Below the pieces are notes generated by a model. That model saw only the letters and a program-made list of their open reading frames with translations, ran no database searches and was not told the DNA's origin. Made by a program: the position numbers and the translations under genes. Shown in pieces: positions 15,177-22,725 of a DNA stretch of 64,000 nt (positions are counted from its first letter, which is position 1; every line of letters begins with the position of its first letter). This stretch comes from Lachnospiraceae bacterium (GTDB taxonomy: Bacteria; Bacillota; Clostridia; Lachnospirales; Lachnospiraceae), in the NCBI GenBank assembly GCA_910574745.1, contig CAJTCE010000013.1:1-64000 (forward strand), written 5' to 3'.

Positions 15177-16007
15177 TCAAACCATGATTTCCATGCCATC
15201 ATAAGCGAATAAAATATCATCAAATCCTTTTTCAAGTTCCTTGTAATAACCATATGATTTTCCCCATATTTCATCAATATGTGTAACTATAATCTTCTTG
15301 ATTCTATAATAGTTTTTCAGTTCTATAACCTCATCCAAAGTGAATATTTCATCTTTCAAAGGCGTATCCATAAGCTTCGTTCCATCATTTAATATTCCAT
15401 CATCAGAAACCATGCTTATAATCAAAATATCTGCATCAAAATATAAATCATTATGAGCAAAAGGTTTCGGATTACAACAGGCATAGATAACCTTTTTTTC
15501 ATGCTCTTTCAGAACATAAAAAGTGATATTTCGGCTTGTGTTATTGTTGATTAAGTCTATGTCAATATTATCTATTTTTATATGCGGTGTTTCATTAACA
15601 GAAATACAATGAAGAACGTCACCATAATATTTAAAGCAGTCACGGTTCATTTGGTTTATATCTTTAATGACCTCTGGAAGAGCATAAAAGCCAATAGGCA
15701 TACTCGTTCCTTTAATAAAGTCGCAGCCTATCTTTTCAACAATCCGAATACCCCTGACATGGTCTGGGTCACTATGGGAAATGGAAAGGTGTTTCACTTC
15801 CGATATTCTTTGTCTGTTGCAGGCTACCGCAATATCTTCGGGTGTGTCTATCAACATTTTTATATCGTCAATATACAGGCTTGGCCCTAACCGTTCATAC
15901 CTGCCGCCTTTTCGTCTGGCTTCTTCACAAATTTTACATTTACAAAATGAACTCGGAATAATTGACATGCCACCGCTACCAATAATTTTCAATTTCAAAT
16001 CTTTCAC
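15177..16007 (-). CDS. MBL-fold hydrolase, PhnP-like, with altered metal motif
   Basis: 276 residues of the metallo-beta-lactamase fold. A cysteine cluster (Cys22, 24, 27) followed by ARRKGGRYERLGPSLYID resembles PhnP and related phosphodiesterases, where it binds a structural metal. The usual HxHxDH metal motif reads HSDPDH here (78-83), so the second histidine is Asp. The C-terminal VTHIDEIWG supplies a further possible ligand. It lies 58 bases after the TetR gene on the same strand and is probably under its control. A role in phosphodiester or ester hydrolysis or in detoxification is plausible but not shown. Confidence 0.82.
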   Translation of the reverse strand: MKDLKLKIIGSGGMSIIPSSFCKCKICEEARRKGGRYERLGPSLYIDDIKMLIDTPEDIAVACNRQRISEVKHLSISHSDPDHVRGIRIVEKIGCDFIKGTSMPIGFYALPEVIKDINQMNRDCFKYYGDVLHCISVNETPHIKIDNIDIDLINNNTSRNITFYVLKEHEKKVIYACCNPKPFAHNDLYFDADILIISMVSDDGILNDGTKLMDTPLKDEIFTLDEVIELKNYYRIKKIIVTHIDEIWGKSYGYYKELEKGFDDILFAYDGMEIMV

Positions 16008-16065
16008 ACCGCCTTATTGCATGAATCGCAAGGAATAATAATGCGTTTTTATTCATGTTAAATAT

Positions 16066-16668
16066 TTAAACAATATCGCTATTACTGCCGCTTTTCACTA
16101 ATATTCTTCTTATTTCTTTTATTATTCTGGAAGGTGTTTCTTTATCCATAGGCATAAGTTTACTGTACATCCTTACCCCTTGGTACGAAAACACAATTAA
16201 ATCAAATACCGCAGAAATATCCACTTCATTAAATTCATTCCTGTCCATCCCGTATTGTATTAGCTTCTTCCATGTATTTGCTGAAATTAAATATTGTTCA
16301 TATAGCGTATTGCTCTGATTCGCAATATCACGAATACTAAAATACTCATATATTGCTATGCTTAATGAAGATTGACTATCCAACATTTCATTCTCATACT
16401 TGTTTAAAATTTCATCCAAAATAGTTACTGCCGAACAATTTTGTTCTATCCTTAAATCAATCTCATTATCCTGCTCACTTGTCATATCATCAATAATCTC
16501 TTGAAAGATTTGACGTGTGCTTTCGTAATGGCAATACAACCCGCCCCTGCTTAATTTCGCCACATCGCAGATATCCTTCATTGTCACTTGTTTAAAACCT
16601 TTTTCTGCAAACAAAGAACATGCACATTTCTTTATATGTTTCCTTGTTTCCTGTCCTCTTTTATTCAT
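16066..16668 (-). CDS. TetR-family transcriptional regulator
   Basis: 200 residues from the ATG at 16668; the open frame continues upstream into the promoter and tnpV remnant, but the promoter at 16705-16733 rules out the longer form. An N-terminal TetR helix-turn-helix spans about 10-55 (LFAEKGFKQVTMKDICDVA, GLYCHYES); the rest is helical and resembles ligand-binding domains with VDISAVFDLIVFSYQGVRMY. Two near-identical palindromes overlap its own promoter, so it very probably represses itself and the MBL-GNAT-KTR genes that follow. Confidence 0.92.
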   Translation of the reverse strand: MNKRGQETRKHIKKCACSLFAEKGFKQVTMKDICDVAKLSRGGLYCHYESTRQIFQEIIDDMTSEQDNEIDLRIEQNCSAVTILDEILNKYENEMLDSQSSLSIAIYEYFSIRDIANQSNTLYEQYLISANTWKKLIQYGMDRNEFNEVDISAVFDLIVFSYQGVRMYSKLMPMDKETPSRIIKEIRRILVKSGSNSDIV

Positions 16669-16685
16669 AAACAGCCCCACTTTCC

Positions 16686-16733
16686 GACAAACGTGTCTGA
16701 AAATATTATACGACACATGTGTCTGAAAGTCAA
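16686..16733 (-). promoter_or_regulatory. TetR-controlled promoter with two palindromic operators
   Basis: On the minus strand TTGACT (16728-16733), a 17-base spacer and a perfect TATAAT (16705-16710). The spacer contains the perfect palindrome GACACATGTGTC (16712-16723). A second copy, GACACGTTTGTC (16686-16697), lies just after the -10. The two centres are 26 bases apart. This is a textbook autorepression layout. Confidence 0.88.
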
Positions 16734-16772
16734 TAAAAAGCGGCAAAGATTTCTCTCTACCGCCATCAACGT

Positions 16773-16987
16773 CTAAATATAAATAATTTCCTTGATTACA
16801 ATCTCCCTCGCACAAGCCCTTATGTTACCTAGCCGTCCTGTCCATTCTAAGGCGTTTTCTTCCTTTAGCTGTTCTGTTGCCCTGTGCCTATCGGCTGTTC
16901 TTCTTCGGCGGGTAATCTTAAATCTGGAATAAGATATCCATTTTCTTCGTGGTATGTGCCGCCCAACTGTTCAAATATTGGTTTCAT
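16773..16987 (-). pseudogene. tnpV: tnpV remnant with internal deletion and frameshift
   Basis: The ATG at 16987 after AAAGGAG opens MKPIFEQLGGTYHEENG and YLIPDLRLPAEEEQPIG, the typical TnpV N-terminus, and stops at a TAA at 16865-16867. In another frame the sequence continues as ATEQLKEENALEWTGRL and ACAREIVIKEII to 16773, the typical TnpV C-terminus. The middle of the usual protein (about 60 residues) is missing. TnpV is carried by clostridial transposons and marks this stretch as old element DNA. Confidence 0.82.
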
Positions 16988-17275
16988 ATGCAAAAACTCC
17001 TTTTTTGTATGGTTTGGTTTCTGCGGGGTATCTGCAAGCAATGTTTCAGCAGGCTGTATGTATATATTATCTTTAAGTTAAGTAACCCCCAACCAATATG
17101 TAGTCAATCCCATTTTCCGTTATCCGTTCCTTTAGTTTACCCATGCTTTTTCTCCTGACATACTTTCGTTTTGGTTAAATTACCCCATTATTCCCTTATA
17201 TACTTTTTCAGACGTACAGAATTGTACCAGATTAAAAGAAATAAAAAAGACATGATTAGCTGAATTGTCGGCTGA

Positions 17276-17494
17276 TCGTGTCCCTGTTCTATTTATTTTT
17301 GTTTTTGGCAGCCAACTCTTCACGAACAAGTGTGGCATATCTTTAATGAACCGGAAGATATATTTCCAAGCGACATTGGAGAGGTAACTGATTTTTCACA
17401 GCCAACTTTTCCTATTGACGATAATGGCGGTTTCGTTCCGGCTGCAGAACTTTCCAGAGATGGATATGTTGTTTATTATTGCTGGTGGGATTGA
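17276..17494 (+). pseudogene. C-terminal fragment of an unrecognised protein
   Basis: An open frame without a start codon or ribosome binding site encodes a clearly protein-like acidic tail: PTLHEQVWHIFNEPEDIFPS, then GEVTDFSQPTFPIDDNGGF, ending YVVYYCWWD. The upstream end is undefined and in-frame stop codons block extension. I do not recognise the family. It lies among other decayed genes. Confidence 0.5.
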
Positions 17495-17505
17495 GTTTCG
17501 TTTTT

Positions 17506-17742
17506 CTAAGCCAGCATTTCTCCCTCGAGAAAAGAACATCTTAAATAATCCGGGTTGCTGTAATAGACATTGGAATTGAAATCTGATATCTCATCGCTGA
17601 TGAAAGAGGATTCCAGTTGTCTGGCTATATCTTTTTTGTTGAAATATCCAACAATATCACTTCTATGATTACAGGTCTCTCTTGAAATAAATTCTATTTA
17701 TGAACAAACGTAAAAACTGTCATCCTTTTCCTTATTGTCCAT
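17506..17742 (-). pseudogene. Unrecognised small protein with an in-frame stop
   Basis: From an ATG at 17742 (GAGAGGAG about ten bases upstream) the frame reads MDNKEKDDSFYVCS, then a TAA at 17698-17700, then continues in the same frame with IEFISRETCNHRSDIVGYF to EGEMLA at 17506. The total is 78 codons with one nonsense codon. The composition is that of a real soluble protein; no family was recognised. Confidence 0.5.
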
Positions 17743-18010
17743 CAATCATTTCACTCCTCTCAAAAGTCAGACGGTTTAAAGCGCTTATAGTATGAAAGCT
17801 TATTTAAAAGTTTCTTCCAACTCCTATCTGAAAAATCAAGAACTTCAATACTGTTTTATCATACCCTTTGAACAAGCATGAACAACAGAAATTCCGCTAT
17901 TCCTTACCTTGCCGTCAATAACAGGTTCAGCCATGGGCAGGAATATAGGGGCGAGATAATTTGCCCGCCCCTGTCTACCCTAAAAATTGAGTATACAGAA
18001 ATCTATTTGT

Positions 18011-18376
18011 CTAAGAATTCATTGCCGAGCAGGCTATACCATCCACTTGGAAGAACAAATTACCCGGATCGTCAAATTCAGTCTGAAATGACTTGCGTAC
18101 AGGATATTTGCCATTAAATCTTCTCTTAATTACCTTTTCCATTACCGGAATATCACAGATATTTTTAAACAGGCAATTCATCTGTACGACATTTTCCAGC
18201 GTCAATCCCACTAATGCCAGTCGTTCTTCCATTTCATCAAAGGCACCGTCAATTTGTTCTTCAATCGTACCGCCTATATTGCGGGCACAGTAATTTATAA
18301 AACAATAGTCTCCTGCTTGAATAATTCCTGAATGTGCCCAATTTTCGTTAATGTCATATCGTCTGATTTCTTTCAT
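18011..18376 (-). CDS. RidA-family protein (YjgF/UK114-like)
   Basis: 121 residues. Family features include FDEMEERLALVGLTLENVVQ (about 45-64) and the C-terminal PVRKSFQTEF ... GNLFFQVDGIA, corresponding to the Arg-containing active-site loop and the last beta strand. RidA proteins hydrolyse reactive enamine or imine intermediates; this divergent member may have another substrate. It is the third gene of a tight operon, four bases after the YcaQ gene. Confidence 0.85.
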   Translation of the reverse strand: MKEIRRYDINENWAHSGIIQAGDYCFINYCARNIGGTIEEQIDGAFDEMEERLALVGLTLENVVQMNCLFKNICDIPVMEKVIKRRFNGKYPVRKSFQTEFDDPGNLFFQVDGIACSAMNS

Positions 18377-18380
18377 TTTG

Positions 18381-19571
18381 CTACACTCCTAATTTTATAA
18401 TATTTTTTGGCGAATTATCAATCTGAAGAAATTCTGTAAAACGTGCTATTTCGTTTACAATCATTTCTCTCATTTCGTCATTTGGTTCAACTTTCGGTTC
18501 CCACCACCAGTTTTTAATAATAAATTCTCCTGCCTTGCGAATCGGTTCTGCCTCAAATCTGGCAATAAATTGACCATTATACAGCACAGGCAATACATAA
18601 TAGCCATACTTTCTTTTTTCAACAGGGGTATACACTTCCCAGCGGTATGTGAAGCCAAACAGCATTTCCAGCATCTGTCTGTCCCACATAATGTTGTCAA
18701 GCGGGGCAACGAATCTTACATAGCTGCCTGTTGCCTGATTCTTCATATATTTCTTATTTTTTGCCGAAATATAAAAAGGCTCTTTGATTCCCTCTATCTG
18801 TATTTCTTCAATCCTGTTTTTTTCTACAAGCGACTGAAGTGTAGAACTGCGGAGTTTATTTTCACTTAAAAACCGTCCCTGCCATGCTCCGCCTGACTTG
18901 TTCCACAGAAAGCCTACACTTTGGATCCGCCTCTCGACATACCACTCCAGAAATTCTTCTACGGTCATATTGGGGTCACAGGAAAGGTTTTCACTGTCAA
19001 GCACACGCTCTGTCAAATCAAAATACTTCTGTGTTCCCCGTTTGTCGACTACAGTAAGAACTCCCGTGTTAAACAGATAATCTAAAGCAATGCTTGATAG
19101 TTTTTTATGTCCCCATCGACTTTCCCTCACTTCTCCCATTGAAATATCTTTTGTTCCTGTCTTGCCATGGGTTTCCACAAAATCTCTGACATCGTCCAAT
19201 ATATTCAATACGCCTGTCTGGTTACGGTATATCAGGGCAGACTTTGCATATTTCTCATATTCATTTCGCACAAATTGAAAGCGGGCGAAATCTTTCATGT
19301 CATATATGCACATTTCTTTATCAAAGCCGTCAATCAGTTTATGTTCCTTATATAATAAATCGTAAAGAACTGATTCCCTGTAATCTTTTACCCTTGCCTG
19401 TAATACCAAATCCGCATTCCTTGCTACAACATTCAAAGGATCATACTGGATACTGTGTATTCGCCGCATGATCTTTTCGACACCTTTTTTTCCGCATAAT
19501 GCTTCCGCACCGTCCAAATTGTGATATCGGCACAGCATACGTCTTGCCTCATCCTTCGGATATAATTTCAT
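18381..19571 (-). CDS. YcaQ-family (AlkX/AlkZ-like) winged-helix DNA glycosylase
   Basis: 396 residues matching the winged-helix family PF06224, whose characterised members unhook interstrand cross-links or remove bulky alkylated bases. The N-terminal helix contains IQYDPLNVVARN (41-52). This gives Gln42 and Asp44, the QxD form of the catalytic motif reported for E. coli YcaQ-type enzymes rather than QxQ of AlkZ. The C-terminal region (WDRQMLEMLFGF, VLPVLYNGQFIARFEAE) fits the family. It lies two bases after the WYL regulator gene and four before RidA. Confidence 0.88.
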   Translation of the reverse strand: MKLYPKDEARRMLCRYHNLDGAEALCGKKGVEKIMRRIHSIQYDPLNVVARNADLVLQARVKDYRESVLYDLLYKEHKLIDGFDKEMCIYDMKDFARFQFVRNEYEKYAKSALIYRNQTGVLNILDDVRDFVETHGKTGTKDISMGEVRESRWGHKKLSSIALDYLFNTGVLTVVDKRGTQKYFDLTERVLDSENLSCDPNMTVEEFLEWYVERRIQSVGFLWNKSGGAWQGRFLSENKLRSSTLQSLVEKNRIEEIQIEGIKEPFYISAKNKKYMKNQATGSYVRFVAPLDNIMWDRQMLEMLFGFTYRWEVYTPVEKRKYGYYVLPVLYNGQFIARFEAEPIRKAGEFIIKNWWWEPKVEPNDEMREMIVNEIARFTEFLQIDNSPKNIIKLGV

Positions 19572-19573
19572 CT

Positions 19574-20479
19574 TTATTCCCCATATGCTATTTGTATTTC
19601 TTTGCAGGTTTTTATAATGCGTTCTTTTATTTCCTGCGGTTCGATGATCTTAGCCTTATTTCCAAAGGAAAGAATTACCCCGTACCAAAATGTCTCATGT
19701 TCCGGTACAGAAAAAGAAAACTCAAAATCCCCATTTTCAAATTCCCGCGTAATCCGTCCGTTTAGATATTCTCTGCATTTTGCTTTTATGACTGCTTTTC
19801 CGTATAGTTTGACATGTATCATATCATCATTGCTATCTTTCATCTTAATATCCGAAAGATTATGAGATTTTGTAAATTTTATCTCTGTTGCTTGCAAATT
19901 TTCCATACGGACTAATTTAAACATACAATAATCCTGATATTTTTCATAATATCCAATCAGATACCAGTTATACCATTTGTATTGCAGACAAACCGGTTCT
20001 ACTTGAATATCTTTTACTTCATCATGACTATTTGTATAAGAAAATCGAACAACGCATTTTTCCTTGATTGCATCTTCTAACAGCATTAATTGTTCATTTG
20101 TTTTATCGTTTTCACTTGCGACACCCAAGTCCACGGAAACAGCAGTGTCCCTTGTATGGCTTATACTCTGCACTTTTTCCAGCGCCTGTTTCAGACTTTT
20201 GCTTGCATATGCGCTTGCCATTCCTTCCAGCGCAGTGACAATCCAATCATATTCGTGACTTGTTGCAACCTGTTTTTCTAAAATAAAGCTGTCCATGATC
20301 TGATAGCCGCCTTCTACGCCATAAAAAGATTGAATCGGTATACCTGCCTGATCCAGGGATTCCAAATCCCGCATAATTGTTCTGGAAGAAACTTCAAATT
20401 CTTCTGCCAATTTCTGTGCTGATGTCCGACCATGATTTAATAAATAAACAACAATGCTTATAAGTCGGTCAATCTTCAT
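19574..20479 (-). CDS. WYL-domain transcriptional regulator (HTH_11/DeoR-like)
   Basis: 301 residues from the ATG at 20479, with GAAAGGAG five bases upstream; the open frame has eleven further codons inside the promoter. The N-terminal helix-turn-helix spans about 1-60 (LAEEFEVSSRTIMRDLESLD), and the WYL ligand-binding domain covers about 130-230 (KWYNWYLIGYY) with a C-terminal extension. WYL regulators are often linked to DNA damage and defence genes; here the next gene is a DNA glycosylase. A perfect 15-bp inverted repeat overlaps its promoter, so autoregulation is likely. Confidence 0.9.
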   Translation of the reverse strand: MKIDRLISIVVYLLNHGRTSAQKLAEEFEVSSRTIMRDLESLDQAGIPIQSFYGVEGGYQIMDSFILEKQVATSHEYDWIVTALEGMASAYASKSLKQALEKVQSISHTRDTAVSVDLGVASENDKTNEQLMLLEDAIKEKCVVRFSYTNSHDEVKDIQVEPVCLQYKWYNWYLIGYYEKYQDYCMFKLVRMENLQATEIKFTKSHNLSDIKMKDSNDDMIHVKLYGKAVIKAKCREYLNGRITREFENGDFEFSFSVPEHETFWYGVILSFGNKAKIIEPQEIKERIIKTCKEIQIAYGE

Positions 20480-20498
20480 TTTTTCTCCTTTCTGTTCC

Positions 20499-20542
20499 AG
20501 TATAACAAACAAACTATGACAACATTATGTCATAGTTTGTTT
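20499..20542 (-). promoter_or_regulatory. Palindromic operator and -10 of the WYL-YcaQ-RidA operon
   Basis: AAACAAACTATGACA (20507-20521) and its perfect 15-base complement (20528-20542) flank a 6-nt centre. On the minus strand TATACT (20499-20504) is the -10, immediately downstream. The arms are AT-rich and no T-run follows, which favours a protein-binding operator over a terminator. Confidence 0.75.
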
Positions 20543-20697
20543 AAAGAAGCAATTATTCAAATTTTTCTTACCAAGCTTCCGGAGAATCTTCCTCCTCCAC
20601 CCACATCTGCATACTCCAAATTTCCGTATTTTAGTGCTATACTGTTTTATATGATTTTGTTTCCCTTATCAGGGTTCGTAATGCCCCGTGAGAAGAT

Positions 20698-20960
20698 ATG
20701 ACAACCAATATTTCCCTTAAAAACTATCAAATCACAATCGGGAATTGCAGATGAATTTCTTGAACTTTCTTTATTTTTAAGGCAATGGAACGGCGGTTAG
20801 TCTGAAAATTAATGTACCCAGATATTTGGTCATTGATTTCAGTAAAGCGGAAAAAGAAACAATTGTCAGCAGTGAAGATGTTTTGGCAATTTCTGAGGGG
20901 TTGACAAATGCTTCTTTTAATTTCCACGAGCTGCCGCTCCAATTTCTACATCAGGCTTAA
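20698..20960 (+). pseudogene. Frameshifted remnant of an unrecognised gene
   Basis: ATG at 20698 starts MTTNISLKNYQITIG and stops after 18 codons. The other frames continue with IADEFLELSLFLRQ and then GNGTAVSLKINVPRYLVIDF to FHELPLQFLHQA, ending at 20960. At least two frame changes are needed. The end overlaps the converging flavin reductase gene. No family was recognised. Confidence 0.5.
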
Positions 20961-21534
20961 TTTCCTTTGCCCTCTCGTGCCATTTGCCAAGATGGCGTCC
21001 ATCCCATGACCAATAGTCATAATCAACGCAGGTTCGTACTGCTGCTGTAGCTTTGAGAATTTCTTCTGAAGTCATCGAAGAATTTACTAATTTCTCATCC
21101 TTGAGTGTATTTCGGATACGACACATAAGAACAATTTCATCATGTTCACCCGTAGAAATTTCCTTATCTACCTCAAGTTCAAAACTAATCGGACTGCTGC
21201 AAAGGATAGGAACTGTGAGCACTGTGCCCTTTTCCCATTCAACGGCTACATCCATCTTGTCGTTATCTCTGCCATCCGCTGTTCCAAAATAATCCGCTAA
21301 AGGTAAATTATCTTCTACCACAAGATTTGCAGAAAACATTCCATTTCTCCGAATGTTTTCTAATGTTCTCTTACTTCCACCGATGGCGCATATCACGCCA
21401 AGCTGATCAAACCAACAATAGCTGAACCAACAGAATAAGCCGAAATCTGGCGTGCCATCTTCATTCATGCTACCATAGACAAATAGAGTCTGAGGACATA
21501 TATCATTTGTTACAGATACTGATACTTTTTTCAT
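20917..21534 (-). CDS. Flavin reductase family protein (flavoredoxin-like)
   Basis: 205 residues from the ATG at 21534 with GAAAGGTAA upstream; the longer open frame runs into the MarR gene. The FMN-binding split-barrel fold is supported by DFGLFCWFSYCWFDQLGVICAI split around residues 28-50 and GGSKRTLENIRRNGMFSANLV near 50-70. Such proteins reduce flavins with NAD(P)H or act as flavin electron carriers. It lies eight bases downstream of a MarR gene that carries its own operator, so it is likely the regulated output. Confidence 0.87.
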   Translation of the reverse strand: MKKVSVSVTNDICPQTLFVYGSMNEDGTPDFGLFCWFSYCWFDQLGVICAIGGSKRTLENIRRNGMFSANLVVEDNLPLADYFGTADGRDNDKMDVAVEWEKGTVLTVPILCSSPISFELEVDKEISTGEHDEIVLMCRIRNTLKDEKLVNSSMTSEEILKATAAVRTCVDYDYWSWDGRHLGKWHERAKEIKPDVEIGAAARGN

Positions 21535-21541
21535 AATATAG

Positions 21542-21970
21542 TTACCTTTCTTCCAAATTATTAAGTATACGTTGCAAATACGATTCAAACTGCATTATTT
21601 CTGCTTCTGTGAAACCAGTGTAATAGATTTCATTCATTTTTTGTGAGATTTTGGTGTAATCGTCCTGCAGGGATTTTGCCTTTTCGGTAAGTGCAATCAG
21701 CCTATTGCGACGATCCTTAGGATCAGGCTTTCTAACAATCAGTCCAATATTTTCCATACGGTCAAGCATAGCGGTAAGTGTAGTATTCGCAAGGCTTGTT
21801 TGTGAAGACAAACGGCTGATACTGATATCATCATTCTGCCAAAGCACATACAAAATCCGTCCTTGTGCCCCATTGAATGAATCTATCCCTGACGCCGCCA
21901 GCATACGGTCAAATATTCGAGTTCCCATCTGCTTGATACGAGAAATCAAAAAGCCACCTTTAGTTTCCAA
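21542..21970 (-). CDS. MarR-family transcriptional regulator
   Basis: 142 residues. TTG start with AAAGGAGGT six bases upstream. The winged helix spans about 30-100, with ISISRLSSQTSLANTTLTA as the recognition region and KPDPKDRRNRLIALTEKAK as the wing, both characteristic of MarR. The promoter contains a perfect 8-bp inverted repeat over the -10, which suggests autorepression together with the flavin reductase gene. Confidence 0.92.
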   Translation of the reverse strand: METKGGFLISRIKQMGTRIFDRMLAASGIDSFNGAQGRILYVLWQNDDISISRLSSQTSLANTTLTAMLDRMENIGLIVRKPDPKDRRNRLIALTEKAKSLQDDYTKISQKMNEIYYTGFTEAEIMQFESYLQRILNNLEER

Positions 21971-21993
21971 ACACGCACCTCCTTTCTATATAA

Positions 21994-22023
21994 AATATTA
22001 CTATATGGTAATATTTTTGTCAA
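21994..22023 (-). promoter_or_regulatory. MarR operator overlapping its promoter
   Basis: On the minus strand TTGACA (22018-22023), a 17-base spacer and TAATAT (21995-22000). The inverted repeat AATATTAC (21994-22001) with its complement (22008-22015) covers the -10 and part of the spacer. Confidence 0.8.
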
Positions 22024-22068
22024 TTACCTTTGTTTGATGATAAAATTACCATACTTACTAACTATCAA

Positions 22069-22221
22069 TCATATCCATGCCTGTATTTCGCACTCCGGTA
22101 GCCTTGCAAATTCAAGCAGTTTATCAATTGCTAATGCATTAAGTAAATTTTGCGAGCATGATGCAATTTTCAGGTTTTTATCTGCTTTGCTAAGGTCATT
22201 GATTTTTTGAAAGTATTTAAA
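22069..22221 (-). pseudogene. C-terminal fragment of an unrecognised protein
   Basis: An open frame without a start codon encodes about 50 residues (FKYFQKINDLSKADKNLKIA, then SCSQNLLNALAIDKLLEFAR, ending EIQAWI). An in-frame stop blocks it on the upstream side. It reads like the helical tail of a real protein but I do not recognise the family. Confidence 0.4.
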
Positions 22222-22284
22222 TTAGTTTATCATTCCCATATGTTTTGTGTTATACTGTTTTATGTGATTTCAAGGTGGGGGATT

Positions 22285-22647
22285 TTAACGGAAGATTTTG
22301 AGGCACTTTTTGAGATAGTATCTGATATAGAAACTATGCAACATTATCCAGTACCCTTTTGATGAAGATAAGAAATAGGTTACCATGTTCATAAAAAATA
22401 CTGGAGAAAAGGATTTGCTAAAGAAGCTGCTAAAGCAGTACGGGATTGGGTATTTCTTAATACGCAATACGACACAATTTATTCTTATATGAAATATACA
22501 AATATAGGTTCTTATTCCATTGCTATAGCCAATGGAATGCAAAAGGTAAAGGAATATCCTGACCCTAAAAATACTATTTCTTATGCCTATGCTATCACAC
22601 GTGAAGAGTGGCAAAAAATGAAAGAGAACTGGGTTAATTTCATTTGA
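22285..22647 (+). pseudogene. GNAT (RimJ/RimL-type) acetyltransferase remnant
   Basis: One frame encodes LTEDFEALFEIVSDIETMQH and YPVPF before stop codons at about 22360. Another frame then encodes GYHVHKKYWRKGFAKEAAKA, followed by NIGSYSIAIANGMQKVKEYP, and ends ENWVNFI at 22647. The second part contains the acetyl-CoA loop (R-K-G-F-A). The central portion of the usual protein is deleted. Confidence 0.75.
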
Positions 22648-22725
22648 AGCTTTCAGTTTCACGGATATTTTGCAATAGAATAGCCTTATCCGTATACATG
22701 CCAGAATAAACCAGCCATTTTTCAA

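Noticed and set aside
16669-16815. N-terminal extension of the TetR protein by 49 codons
   Set aside because: The extension covers the TetR promoter, both operators and the tnpV tail; the ATG at 16668 fits the family start.
22285-22725. Minus-strand ORF of 146 codons
   Set aside because: It is the shadow of the GNAT remnant on the plus strand, which carries recognisable acetyltransferase motifs.
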